Positions 1 to 10,400 of a stretch of 40,000 nt of DNA are shown piece by piece; within the stretch, counting starts at the first letter, position 1, and each line of letters opens with the position of its first letter. The notes below the pieces were generated by a model. The model made no database searches. It was not told the origin of the DNA and saw only the letters and a program-made list of their open reading frames with translations. Source of the DNA: Actinidia chinensis (lineage: Eukaryota; Streptophyta; Magnoliopsida; Ericales; Actinidiaceae); the NCBI GenBank assembly GCA_009663005.1, contig VIGQ01002023.1:1-40000 (forward strand), given 5' to 3'. A program made the translations under genes and the position numbers.

Positions 1-439
1 TTTAAAAATTTAATTACTCTAACGATCATAAATTATAAAATTTCTATATTGATTTTGTAGCTTATACTCAAAGTTTTTATTTTAGATGTCCATTTTTCCT
101 AAAATGAATCAGGAGTTCAACGGTTGAATGAGCTTATGCCTTCGGCAAGATCTTTGGCAGGCTATATAAGCTCCTACTTGTTTAACCAAAGTCATGTGCC
201 ATCCGTCATGGAATCAAGCTTTTTAATCCCATAAATAGCTTACATATATCTACCAAAATTACGAGTCCATATTAATTTTTTTTTTTTATTTTTTGATGAC
301 ATCGCTTATCCATATAGACCTACAATATGGGCAAAACCTATAATCAAAATAAACCACAAATGATTCACGATAACTCAACTTGGACCGGATGCCAGCACAT
401 GCATACTTTTTGGCTGGATTCCACACTACTTTTTAACTA
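1..439. repeat. Dispersed duplicated segment, copy A (left part)
   Basis: Non-coding. It aligns by eye with 4436-4760: both share the stretch around TACTCAAAGTTTTT, the block CCTAAAATGAATCA(C/G)GAG, GGCAGGCTATA, CATGTGCCA, and AATATGGGCAAAAAC followed by AAATAAACCAC. The copies differ by many small indels, so the duplication is old. Copy A has TATATAAG near 166-173 where copy B reads CTATAGCC, so a TATA-like motif exists only here. Its right end is cut by the transposon at 440. No open frame of note; original function unknown. Confidence 0.7.
431..439. repeat. Target site duplication, left copy (9 bp)
   Basis: TTTTAACTA immediately before the element end GGGTAAATTACAC. The identical nine bases follow the other end at 1886-1894. 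Nine-base duplications are characteristic of Mutator-like elements. Confidence 0.85.
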
Positions 440-1885
440 GGGTAAATTACACTAACCTCCCCTGAGGTTTGTCTTTAATGCACAAAGCACCCCTCATATT
501 TGAAATATTACACTGACCTCCCCTGAAATTTAAAAAATTATCAAAATTATCTTTTTACAAAATGACCAAAATACCTCTCACTCTCTCTCTCTCTCATCCC
601 TCCTCTCTCTCTCTCTCTCCCCCTATATTCTCCTCTTTTTTTACTCTTTTATTTTTATTTTTATTTTTACTTTGTATTATTATTATTTTTTAATACCCAT
701 TATGCTTTTTTTACAAAAATAAATTCCACATTTTGTTACTTTTTCTTATTTTTTTGTTTCTTTTTGTACCCTTTTATTTTATTTTTTTTTTTTTTTTTTT
801 ATTTACGTTTTATTTATTTTATTTACTACAATTTGATTCTTTTTTTAACAAAAAATTAATCCTTTTTTGTTACTTTTTTTTGTACTATTTTATTTTTTTT
901 ATTTTTATTATTATTTTTATTTTTATACCCTTTGATTCTTTTTTTTTTTTTATTTTTTATTTTCTTTAATCCCTTTGATTCTTTTTTTTTTCTTTTTTTA
1001 ATACATTTGGGAGTCGAAGGGTATTAAAGGGTGAAAAATTCAAATGTTTTAAAAAAAAATCAAGGGTATTAAGAAAAAATTAAAAAACTAAGAATAATCA
1101 AAGGGTATTAAAAAATAATAATAATTAAAATAAAAGGGTAACCCCTTTGATTCTTTTTTTTATTAACCAAAAATGATTTCACTTTTTTTTACTTTTTTTT
1201 ATTTTTGTAACCTTTTATTTTTTATTAGTTTTTATTTTAATAAATACCCTTTGATATTCAATTTTTTTTTTATTATTTTTTTTTTTTAATCCCTTTGATT
1301 TTTTTAATACCATTTTTTTTTATCTTTTAATACCCTTTGAACTCCCAAAATGTAAAATTAAAAAAAGAATCTAAAGGGTATTAAACGAAAAAATAATATC
1401 AATTCAATAATAATACATACAAGTGTACAAAACAACACAGTTACCAAAAAAGGATTACTTTTTTTGTTACAAAAACTCCTCAACGTTCTTCCACTACTCC
1501 TCCTCCTCATCCTTCCACCCCGCACACCACACCGACCCCGGGTCCAAACAAACAACCCGACCCCAATCCCCCCACGTTTCTTTTTTTTGTTCCCAACCGA
1601 CTCCCTGCGTCTTCCCCCCTCCTCCTGCTTCCCCCCCTCACCCTCAACCTCCCACGCGTCACCACCGCTCGCGCTCGGGGGCGCGCTCGCGCGTGTTTGG
1701 CGGGATGCGAGAACAGAGAGTGGGGGATATTTTGGTTATTTTATAAAAAGATAAGAGTGTCAGGGGTGTTAGGGGCTAGGAAGATAATTTTTCAAATCTC
1801 AGGTAAGGTCAGTGTAATTTTTTAAACGTCAGAGATGTTTTGTGTATTAAAGACAAATCTCAAGGAAGGTCAGTGTAATTCACCC
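440..1885. mobile_element. Non-autonomous Mutator-like (MULE-type) DNA transposon
   Basis: A 1446-bp element bounded by inverted ends: GGGTAAATTACAC on the left, GTGTAATTCACCC on the right. Each end carries two sub-terminal repeats of the motif TTACACTRACCTCCCCTGA (left near 446-465 and 510-525; right, reverse-complemented, near 1805-1822 and 1862-1880). A perfect 9-bp target duplication TTTTAACTA flanks it. The interior holds CT microsatellite (577-620), long T-runs, and a GC-richer patch at 1500-1720; no transposase frame is visible. Class assignment rests on the 9-bp duplication and long TIRs; a MITE of MULE ancestry is the likeliest reading. The unoccupied paralogous site at 8459-8510 confirms both borders. 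Confidence 0.8.
920..1395. repeat. Internal minisatellite with direct and inverted units
   Basis: The phrase TTTAATACCCTTTGATTCTTTT recurs in degenerate form in forward orientation (about 927, 969, 1141, 1247, 1298, 1331) and reversed as AAAGGGTATTAAA (about 1016, 1064, 1098, 1369). Mixed orientation gives the element core strong fold-back potential. It lies wholly inside the transposon at 440-1885. Non-coding. Confidence 0.65.
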
Positions 1886-2110
1886 TTTTAACTATTGCAA
1901 CTGTGAAAAAGATGTACATCAGCACATCCATATCTAATCAACTGAAAAGCAACAAACTTTTCATAATCTTTCCCATACCTTGCATTTCTATCAAAGAAAT
2001 TTATCCCGAGAGCTTAGCCTCTTATCAACCCTTGACCACCACCTAACAACCACCCTTCGCACATGTCTCCTTCGGAAAATATCAAATACCCCCTATAACC
2101 TACCTCTCTC
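1886..2110. repeat. Dispersed duplicated segment, copy A (right part) with right target duplication
   Basis: Starts with the right 9-bp target duplication (1886-1894). Continues as ACTGTGAAAAAGATG and CTTGACCACCA, matching copy B at 8500-8514 and 8548-8560. This shows that copy A was continuous before the transposon at 440-1885 inserted. Non-coding. Confidence 0.6.
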
Positions 2111-3120
2111 TTTCATTCATCCCTCCACACACACACTCCCTCCTTCTCTCTCCGTCTTCCTCTCTCTCCCTCTTTTTCTCTCGTTTTTTTTTTTTTATTT
2201 TGTTTTAAATTTTTTTTTTTCAATTTTTTATTTTGTTTTTTTTACTATTAATTTTTTTTTTTTTTTTTCAATTTTTTTTCCTTCTTTTTTTTCTTCTTTT
2301 TTTATCAAATTTTTAATTTCTTTTTTTTTTTGTTTTATATAGTTTTTTAGCAATTTTTTCACGTCTAGTAGAAAAAGAGAGCTGTTTTTTTCTTTTTTTC
2401 TCTCCTCTCGTGTCAGATCCTCCGTTGGCCCACTTCCCTCCGTTGGCCCACTTCCGAATTACCCTTGTGGTGCCCCTCCCTTCCTTTTTTTCTTTCTCTC
2501 TCTGTTTTTTTCAATTGAGATTTGTGTTTTTTTTTTTTTTATATTTTATTAGTTTTTTTTGTTTTTTTTTTTTTTTTTTCATTAGATTTTATCAAATTCA
2601 ATTTTTTTAATTATATTTTTTGCCATTTTTTTTTAAACAATTTTTTTAACTTGTTGTCTTTATTATCAATTTTTTGAAATACAACAAATACTAAAAGAAA
2701 GCCCAACTACTCACTCCAGAAATACAAACTAAAATAAATAATTTTTTTATTAGTTGTATACATTTTTTTACAAATAGACTTCCAAAATTTACACTAAAAA
2801 AAATTACAAACATATCAACAACAAATTATTTATCCAAAAAAAAAAAAACCTTCGTAAAAATATTAAATTTGATAAAAAAAATAAATTATTAAAAAAATAA
2901 ATAAAACTAAAAAAACAATAACCAAAAGATTACAAACATATAATAAAAATAATTCTCCAAAAATAAAAATAAAATCTGATAAAGAAAATAAATCAATTTC
3001 TAAAAAAAAATTGATAAAAAATGGAGAAACAAACAAAAAATAATAACAATAAAAGGGTGGGGTGGGGAAGGAAAACGGGATGGGGGTCAGGGATAGAGGG
3101 TAAATTCCGCCTGAATACAA
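2110..3120. repeat. Low-complexity CT-, T- and A-rich block, probable transposon core
   Basis: A CTCTCTCC tract (2103-2185) passes into T-rich DNA with runs of 8-18 T (2186-2650), then A-rich DNA (2690-3060) and a purine GGGTGGGG tract. The order CT, T-rich, A-rich, G-rich is the same architecture as the transposons at 440-1885 and 4801-8345 and suggests another decayed TIR element. Open frames here (for example 1980-2342 and 2863-3255) are phenylalanine- or lysine-rich products of the homopolymers and are not credible genes. Confidence 0.4.
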
Positions 3121-3135
3121 GAGGGGGACAGGGAG

Positions 3136-3215
3136 GGGGTTGTCAGGGGAGGGGTGCGAAGCAATTTTCCGGTCGGGTAGGATAAATTTCTTATCCCCCA
3201 TCCCCTGACTCCACC
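3136..3215. repeat. Inverted TCAGGGGA/TCCCCTGA ends facing each other
   Basis: TTGTCAGGGGAGGGG at about 3138-3152 is answered by CCCCCATCCCCTGAC at about 3195-3209, with the imperfect palindrome GGATAAATTTCTTATCC between (about 3179-3196). The CCCCTGACA motif is the sub-terminal signature also seen near 6545, 8330 and 12360. The simplest reading is two elements of one family abutting here, or one small fold-back element. Confidence 0.45.
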
Positions 3216-3289
3216 GTGCCCTCCCCCCCCCCACTCCCATCCCAGTCTCTCCCATAAAATTACTTTTATACCTCCTTTACTTTTCTCTC

Positions 3290-4435
3290 TTCTCTTTTTT
3301 TTTTTGTTAATTTTTTAGTTTTTTTTTCTTATTTTTTTTTTCTCTTTTTTCACAATTTTTTGATATCAATTTTTTTTTTTCAAATTTTTGTTAATTTTTA
3401 TTTATTTTGTTTATTTTTTTTTAATCAATTTTTTTTATTTTTTTCATCAATTATCTTTTTGTTTTGTTTTGCTATGAGTATGTTTACCTTTTATTGTTAT
3501 ATTATTTTTTAATTTTCATATATATACTTTTTTCATACATATTCATTACTTTTTTGTTAATAACATACTTTGGTTATTTTTAAAAAAGAATTACAACCAT
3601 TTGAAGTTTTGGTTTTGGTACAAACCTTGCAGCTCAATGGGCAACTACATCTTTTGATTCCGTATTTTTTTTTGCAAGTGCTTGCCCTGCAGAAATATAC
3701 TTTGGTCGTTCATACTTTTCTTCTCTTTCACATCAAGAATGCACTTCATGACGTTTGTCGCCTTATACTTGCAGACTTTTGATACCTAACATTTCAATCT
3801 CTACCTTCAAAAACCTGTCACTAAATAACAAATATGTCATCAAACAAACGTTATTGTTAGATTACTATATTACTGTTAGGCAGGTATTTTGAATGTGTTT
3901 CCCACAAGTACAACCAGACCTAAGCTGATAAACGGGTAACGAGTTGTGCAACTTGGTTGAAAACTTAACAAAATTTAAAATATATTTGAGCTTGAATTGT
4001 TAAATAACAACCAATGTAAATACTTTTTAACGAGTGTTCTAGAGCAACGAGTTTGTGTCAAGTTTAGTATGAAAAGTTAACTAACTTAAAAATATTTTTT
4101 TGAGTAACAAATCAATCTCAAACAAGCTTTACTGTTGGAGCCATACTCCAGCAGCTGCTTTCGTTTATCACCCTACCGTAACTTTTTTTAAAAATTCCAA
4201 AAGTGTAACAACCACTTGGCTAGCTCAAGTTCTTTTATTTTATTTTTATTTTTTGGATAATTAGAAGATTTAAGAGGGAATCGAGTATTTTTATTCTTTA
4301 TTCCACAACGATTTTTCTGTATAATTTGATTTTGTACAAGAGAACAACCTCACCTCGTGCAACCTATTCTGATAATCAATGCTCCCATGAGCGATTTGCA
4401 ATCATTTGATTAGGTAGGTCCCTTCGTAAAATCAT
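3290..4435. other. AT-rich intergenic DNA, no gene recognised
   Basis: 3290-3560 is T-rich low complexity. 3560-4435 is more complex AT-rich sequence. A 70-codon frame at 3570-3782 has no motif I recognise and no homologue in the window. The phrase TAACAACCACTTGGCTAGCTC (4206-4226) recurs in diverged form at 28261-28282 (TAACAACCACTTGAGCTAAT), hinting at a shared dispersed repeat. Confidence 0.5.
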
Positions 4436-4790
4436 CTTTTAAAAATTTAAATTAATCTGACAACTCATAAATATAAATTTCATAATGTGAATTTGGTTAC
4501 TTATTCTCAAAGTTTTTTATTTATGTGCTCATTTCCTAAAAATGAATCACGAGCAATGGTTTGAACTTTGGCTAGCAGATCTCCTTGCCAGGCTATAGCC
4601 TCCTAATTTACCAAATCATGTGCCACCAGTCATTAAATTATTTTTTTTCATGAATAGCTATCCATATGACCTAAAATATGGGCAAAAACTATCGTCCAAA
4701 TAAACCACTAAAATGGTCACGATAAGCCAACTGGACATAGTTTGCTGCAGGAGCATTCTTCCATTATTGAAGACATCTTTTTCCGGGGCA
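4436..4790. repeat. Dispersed duplicated segment, copy B (left part)
   Basis: Diverged duplicate of 1-400 (shared blocks listed at copy A). It continues on the far side of an inserted element cluster at 8357. Non-coding. The presence of both halves in the same order in copies A and B shows duplication of a longer segment before either insertion. Confidence 0.65.
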
Positions 4791-5669
4791 AATAAATAAT
4801 CCCGCCCCCACTGTCAACACCCCCTGATGTGACTAATACTTTTTTGATTTTTTCCCTTTTGCCCCTCCCTCCGCGGCCCCACCCTTGTTACCCCCCCTCC
4901 CCTCGTCCCTCTCTCTCCTCTTTTCCCCATGCGGGGTCCCCCCGGCCCCCACCCCCCCATCACCCCCATCTTCCATTTTTTTGTTTCAAATTATTTTTTT
5001 ATTTTTTAATTAAAGTTCTTTATTTTCTTATTAGTTTTATTTTATTTTTTTGATAATATTTTTAAAAATAGATATTTCTTTTAATCTTTTGTTTATTTTT
5101 TATAATTTATAAAAAAATGATCAATTTTTATATTTTTTTTTATTTTTAAATTTTTAATTTTTTATATAAATATTTTTAACATATAATCGATTTTATTTTA
5201 TTAAATGTCTAAACAACTTAAACTTTTTAATATTTTTTGATTTGATCTGTCAATTTATAACATCTAATCCAAAAACTAATTAGCATAACTTTTTTTGAAA
5301 ACAACTACATGGTTATTTGTTAAAAAGAATTGGATCAAAAAATTTAATTTTTTTTTACTTTTACCTTTAAAATTTTATCATAAAAAAATTTAATGATAAA
5401 ATTTTATAATTTTTTTTCCTCCCAAACTTATCTTTTTATAAAAAAAAAAATATTGATCAAAATTTAGGATAAAGAGACTCCCAAAAGGAGAGAAGGTGGG
5501 CCCGCTTGCAATTACTGGGAACATGGTACGACCGTACAAAGAGCGGTTCGTAGATGCGTGTTAAATACTTGCTGCACTTAGGAATCAATTCCCATCAATG
5601 TACTTAATAATGGCAAATGTAAAAATAGTAAAAAAATTTAAGTGTGTTTAAAAATTAAATAAATAAATC

Positions 5670-5860
5670 ATGAAAAAAATTACACTTTATTCCTGAGTTT
5701 TGACCCAAAAATACATAATCCCTATAAGTTTAAATGGGAACAGTGACCCCCTGTTGTTTGAACTTTTAACACATAACCCCCTGTGGTAAAAAATGATACC
5801 CAACCCCCTGTAATTTTAGAAAAAACACATAACCCCCTATAGCTTGATGAATCGGTCAAT
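5670..5860. repeat. Terminal region of a repeat with periodic ACCCCCTGT motif
   Basis: CACTTTATTCCTGAGTTT is followed by ACCCCCTGTTGT, AACCCCCTGTGG, AACCCCCTGTAA and AACCCCCTATAG at roughly 30-40 base spacing (5744-5842), separated by ACACATA. This layout of sub-terminal direct repeats resembles the ends of the element at 440, but the motif is distinct. No matching opposite end was found. Confidence 0.4.
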
Positions 5861-7069
5861 TAAAAAAAATTAGCATTTTTGGCATTTTTTTTAATTAAAG
5901 ATGCAGGAGAGAGAGATGCTATCGGAGCGAGAGAGTGAGGCAATTTTAGATAAGAGAGTGAGGGCAATTTCGGAACTGCGCGGAAGACAAACCTTTCCGA
6001 TCCCCACACCCCCTCTGACAGGAGGATGGGATAAAAAAAATATATGGATCAAAATTTATAATATTTTTTAATTTTTTTAATGAATTTAATAAAATTTAAT
6101 AAAAAATTAATTAACATACAAAGAAAAATTAAAACCACTAAGGCAAAATTTTTAAATTTTTATTTGATACTAATCTAAAAATTAAAAAATACCAAAACCT
6201 AAATAACACAAGAAATAAAACTAAAAAAGAAAACTAAAAAAACCAATGAAAAAAAACTTAAACAAGACACAAAACTAATAAAAAAAATAAAATAAAAAAA
6301 TTATAAAAAATCTGATAAAAAATTAAAAAAGAACAAGTAATGAAAAAAAAACAAAAAACAAAAAAAACAAAAAAACAAAAAAACAAAATAAAAATTACCA
6401 AAATTGAATAAAAAATTTAAAAAACAAAGTATGGAAAAAAACACAAAAAATAAAATACATAAAACTGAAAAAAGTAAAAAAAAGAAAAAAGAAAAAGAAG
6501 AGAGAGAGGGGGTATAAGTTGGCGGAGGGCATATTAATCACCCACCCCTGACACACACTTTCCCGGGCCCCACCTTTTATCTCCTTTTTTGATTACCAAT
6601 TAACCCTCACCTCCCCCTCTCTTCTCCTTTCCCTCTCCCTCTCTTCCCCCATGAGGGCCCCACCCTTCTCCTTTTGGCCCCTTTCTCTCTCTCTTGTTTT
6701 TATTTTTTTTCCTTTTTTTCGTTTTAATGTATTTTCTTTTTTGTTTTTTTTCATTCTTTGTTTGCTTTTTTTAATTTTTTTATTCGTTTTTTAATTTTTT
6801 TTCTTTAATTTTTTTATTACTTTTTTTCTTTTTTTCATTTTTTTTTCATAGTTTATCCTTTTAGTTTTTTTAATTTTGTTGTAGTTTTGTTTTTTTATTA
6901 AATTTTTTATTTTTACTTTTTAATATATTCTCAAATAACAACAAATAAAATTTTTGCTTTAGTATTTTCAATTTTTTATTTAATTAGTTTTTTTGCATTA
7001 AATTTTATAAATTGAGAGAAATTTTTAAAAAAAATATACGTTGAGACTAAAAGAAAATATAAAATTTTA

Positions 7070-8220
7070 TCATACCTTTTTAGTATAAAAATTCAAAAAG
7101 GAAAAGTAGAAAAAATTAAAATTTTGATCAAGTCTTTTTTAATAAATATCGAAAAGTAAAAAAAACATATGAAGTATTGAGAGATCAATGTGAGTTTGGA
7201 GAGTGTTTGGATTTGGTTTTGTGCTTTTGAGATGGATGAATAATATCCAAAACGTAAGTATACCTTTTGATATACAAGTGTGTGAAAATGGGTAAGGTCA
7301 TGTAGATATTCAAATAAAATAATAGACATCCCAAAAGCAAAAAGACATAATAATAGTCGCATATCTGAATTTTGGTTCAATAGTTGTGGACAAAATTTCA
7401 TTGTCTTTCAAGTGAATTAAATGATTTGGTACTTGGCAAAGTTATTCTCCAGATTTTGCAAGCCCGAGAAATTTGAATGGGACAAGGGTTTTTTGACTTT
7501 GGCTAATTGGGAATGATCGTAAAACTGACATTGTATTCATAGGCCGTTTATAATCAAGTTCAAAAAAAAAATTGACAATCGCGATGCTTCAACTAAATAA
7601 CCTGATGTGTAATGAATCGTAAATTCCAATCAGATACCTCGTCAGCAATAATACATGTGATCAAGAATAAATGAACGTGCAACAAGTCAAGTTCCAAATA
7701 TCCAATTTTATTTTTGATTCAAATGTAGCCATAAGGTTTAAATATCCTTCCCCATTTTAATTCAGGTAATATATTTGTAATCTTTTAGTTTTATTTTTTT
7801 GAAAATTCATTTTTTGATCATCTATTTTACCCTGTTAATTTTTTTTTAATTTTATATTTTTGGGACTTCATTATTTGTAAAAAAAATTCAGTTTTTTTTT
7901 AACATCTCATCTCCTGTTATTTATTACCACCCCTTACAATTAACATTTCATTTCTAAAAATTTTAACATGTAAATAAAAAATGTTCAAAATAAAAATCTA
8001 TATAAATTTTTGATCCATCTTTGTATATTTTTTAAAAATTTTACACGTTTTAAATATAAAATATAAAAATTTATACTGATTCCCAAATCTAAAATTAAAA
8101 AAGAAACAAAAGATACATAATCTAATCACAAACATTATTTATCCAAATGAAAAAAAATTTGACAAAAACTGTAAAAATATAATTCAAAAAAAAACTAAAA
8201 ATTAGAAAAAAATGGAAAGA
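7070..8220. other. AT-rich DNA inside the insertion cluster, no gene recognised
   Basis: More complex than the flanking homopolymer tracts but contains no recognisable coding sequence. The 102-codon minus-strand frame at 7093-7401 has hydrophobic stretches, no known motif, and sits in transposon-derived DNA. I regard it as chance. A GAGAGAGAGAGG tract at 8225-8240 marks the approach to the right terminal repeat. Confidence 0.45.
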
Positions 8221-8356
8221 GCGAGAAGAGAGAGAGAGGTGAGGGGAGGGTGAATTGCAAGTAGAGGGTGGAGACAGGGGTAAAATTGGAAAGGAAAAAA
8301 AATTTAATGGTCAAATCAAGGGGTGGAAGTGTCAGGGGTTGTTTGATTAATAATTT

Positions 8357-8640
8357 GCATAGTTGGCAACAAAAGCAGTCACATCATCAAACCCCCTTGT
8401 CGGGGGGGGGGGGGTGGGATTAATGGCTCCCTTTTCAGCATACTACCTTTGTACTATTTTGGCTGGATTTTTCACACTACTTTTTGACCAGTGCACCTGT
8501 GAAAAAGATGCTTGTTGGTGGTCTTTGTTCCTAGTTTCATCTCAGCCTGCCTCTCTTGACCATCATTTTTTCGTATGCTCCCGTCCTCTCCTTTATTTGC
8601 CGGAAATTTATCCGCCCAACCCCACTACACGGGTGTGTGG
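8357..8640. repeat. Dispersed duplicated segment, copy B (right part) with unoccupied transposon site
   Basis: TTTTGGCTGGATTTTTCACACTAC runs straight into TTTTTGACCAGTGCACCTGTG and AAAAAGATG at 8457-8514. In copy A the same flanks are separated by the 1446-bp element. It is therefore a natural pre-insertion (empty) allele at a paralogous position. Frame 8363-8743 is not credible because it is built across G-runs. Confidence 0.65.
8402..8414 (+). repeat. G13 homopolymer
   Basis: Thirteen consecutive G, followed by TGGG. Unusual in DNA this AT-rich; length is prone to sequencing error. Confidence 0.8.
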
Positions 8641-8653
8641 GAATGTGACTAGT

Positions 8654-8670
8654 GGGGGGGGGGGGGGGGG
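8654..8670 (+). repeat. G17 homopolymer
   Basis: Seventeen consecutive G after ACTAGT, the longest G run in the window. G-quadruplex potential; length uncertain. Confidence 0.8.
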
Positions 8671-8739
8671 AGCTTTTTGGCAAAATTATCCTCCTTCTTC
8701 TTTTCTCTCTCTCTTATTATGTTTTTCCCAATACATCTA

Positions 8740-9098
8740 TTAGTTATTTATTAAAAATAAATGATAATTTTTTTTTAATTTTTTTTTACTTTCACCTTCT
8801 TACTTTGTATATAAATTTTTTAAACACATAAGATTATTTCATTAATTTCTTTTAACACCAACCTCTTCTTTTGATTTGTTTTAAAAATTTTTAAACACTT
8901 TTTTGTATTTATTTGGCATAAAAACACATAAGAAAAATAATACTTTTTCAACGTAATAATCAATAGTAAAATTCCAACATTACATAATAACCTAATTTCT
9001 AATCAATATCTTCCTCCAAATTATCCTTCGAGGCACTCGATCCTCCACCTATTATTTCTGACCACAAATTTTTCGTACTATATAACTTGTTTACTCAA
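8740..9098. other. AT-rich spacer, nothing recognised
   Basis: T-rich then mixed AT-rich DNA without coding frames, repeats or RNA genes that I can identify. Confidence 0.5.
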
Positions 9099-9610
9099 TG
9101 TTTTTGATTTTGATGATAATAAAATGTGCGTTAGTAAACTAATTATTTTACTAAGTTGTCAATAATGAGTCGATTAAGTTACAAAGCTCACACTGACTAA
9201 ATAGACAGAAAAACACTTTCTATCAGAAAGTGTCGATACCTATTTCATGAGTGTCGACACCTTTACATTTTGCGACTCGTGATAATTTGATAAAAGTCCT
9301 AATCTAAGCTACAACTCTCCGAATGAATTTAATGAATCATACACCTCCATAGAAGACATCTCGAAAGCAACAGTGAACAATGCGCATGGCCAAGAAATCA
9401 GAGAAATACATTCTGGCGAGAAGTGTCAATCACCTGAATACAATATCAAAGACTTGAATATGAGAAATGAAGTGTCGACACCCTAAGATCATAGCAAAGT
9501 TTCATGAAGACAGACAAGAATTATTGATACCTGAAAATCAGTAGTCAAGCTTCATGAAAACAGACAAGAATTGTCATACCTGAACCAACAAGTGAAGGTA
9601 GAAGAGTGTT
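9099..9610 (+). repeat. LTR-like fragment with GTGTCGACACC motifs
   Basis: Begins TGTTTTTGATTTTGATGATAA, a start I associate with plant LTRs, and contains AGTGTCGATACC (9229), GAGTGTCGACACC (9250) and AAGTGTCGACACC (9473). Two degenerate direct repeats of about 45 bp lie at 9495-9540 and 9545-9588 (shared core TTCATGAARACAGACAAGAAT). No CA-ended partner LTR or internal coding region could be found, so this may be a solo or truncated LTR. The identification is tentative. Confidence 0.35.
9213..9233. repeat. Perfect 9-bp hairpin
   Basis: ACACTTTCT, loop ATC, AGAAAGTGT: a perfect inverted repeat with a three-base loop, just before the first GTGTCGATACC motif. It could fold in DNA or in an LTR transcript; function unknown. 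Confidence 0.8.
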
Positions 9611-10400
9611 TACGTATTATACTCCAGATAAAGCACATGGTATAATTCTATATTTTTTCTGAATTTCTTTTAATCAGGTCCATCCTTACCTGTACCCAAT
9701 CGTTTTCACCTACCCTACTTATGCATACTATCGCCCTGATCCACAATGATCATTAGCTTAGACGTCAGGTTAGTATAACTAATGAATCCTGATAAGCCTC
9801 AGGTAATTCTTAATGACGGGTTAAAGATGGTGAGGCTGGAGATGGATTTTGACAAACTCTCGAGTTTGCAACTGATGAGTGATCGGTGTGTTTGGTAATT
9901 AGGTAGATGCCCCTAGATCCTAAAGTATATGACTCTACAATAGAAGTATGCGGCGTCTACTTTGGCTCCTCTCTGCCTGCTGGTCGACTTCTGTATTTCG
10001 TGTTGTATTGCCGTAGATCAAATTGTACTATGAGATGGAACTGCCATATCTATAATCCTATTTATCATATTTCTCGCTAGATTGACCCTGTCCCTTTACC
10101 AGTTTCAATAAATTATAGTATAATTAAAAAACAAAAAGACGACAAATAAGAAATAATAATGCTTTGTTTTTATCAAGGTAAATGCGATGTATTAGTTACG
10201 ACCTATATGGAAGATGTTTGTTCTCGCACTGGACTATCACTTTCGGTTGTCTAACTATTTAAAATTAGTCAGACATAGTGCTTTAACTAGGATTTCAAAA
10301 AAAAATATAACCAATCTTGAATATAAATTGAAGGCGTGATAAATGACGAAAATGAAACTCTAAAAGTATTCTTCATATATATATATATATATATAAGTTG
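9611..10400. other. Intergenic DNA, no gene recognised
   Basis: Moderately complex sequence, somewhat GC-richer than its neighbours at 9680-10080, but stops occur often in every frame. It ends in an (AT)n tract at 10376-10394. It could be the interior of a decayed retroelement attached to the LTR-like fragment at 9099; no domain could be read. Confidence 0.4.

Larger units (their letters stand above)
4791..8356. mobile_element. Cluster of TIR elements with low-complexity cores, inserted in copy B
   Basis: The left border reads ATAAATAAT then CCCGCCCCCACTGTC; the right border, reverse-complemented, reads CAACCCCTGACACTTCCACCC, outside which lies ATTAATAAT (8346-8354). The flanking nine bases match at 8 of 9, compatible with a MULE-type duplication, though such AT-rich matches are weak. 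A second left-type end, CACCCACCCCTGACACACAC at 6539, could pair with the right end at 8345 instead, implying nesting. A different end-like repeat lies at 5670-5860, with CCCCCTGT recurring four times. Cores are A-rich (6040-6480) and T-rich (6690-6960). No transposase frame seen; exact borders are uncertain. Confidence 0.45.

Noticed and set aside
160..175. TATATAAG as a promoter for a gene in copy A
   Set aside because: No coding frame follows, and the paralogous copy B lacks the motif.
733..2610. Long phenylalanine/leucine-rich open frames that look like membrane proteins
   Set aside because: They are translations of T-runs inside transposon cores; composition is dictated by homopolymers and no conserved motif is present.
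2863..3255. 130-codon minus-strand frame
   Set aside because: It spans an A-rich core and the CCCCTGAC end signature; the apparent protein is an artefact of repeat DNA.
7093..7401. 102-codon minus-strand frame with hydrophobic segments
   Set aside because: No recognised domain, lies within transposon-derived AT-rich DNA, and length is within chance for such composition.
8363..8743. 126-codon glycine-bearing frame
   Set aside because: Glycines come from the two G homopolymers; the rest is the non-coding duplicated segment, which has no frame in copy A.
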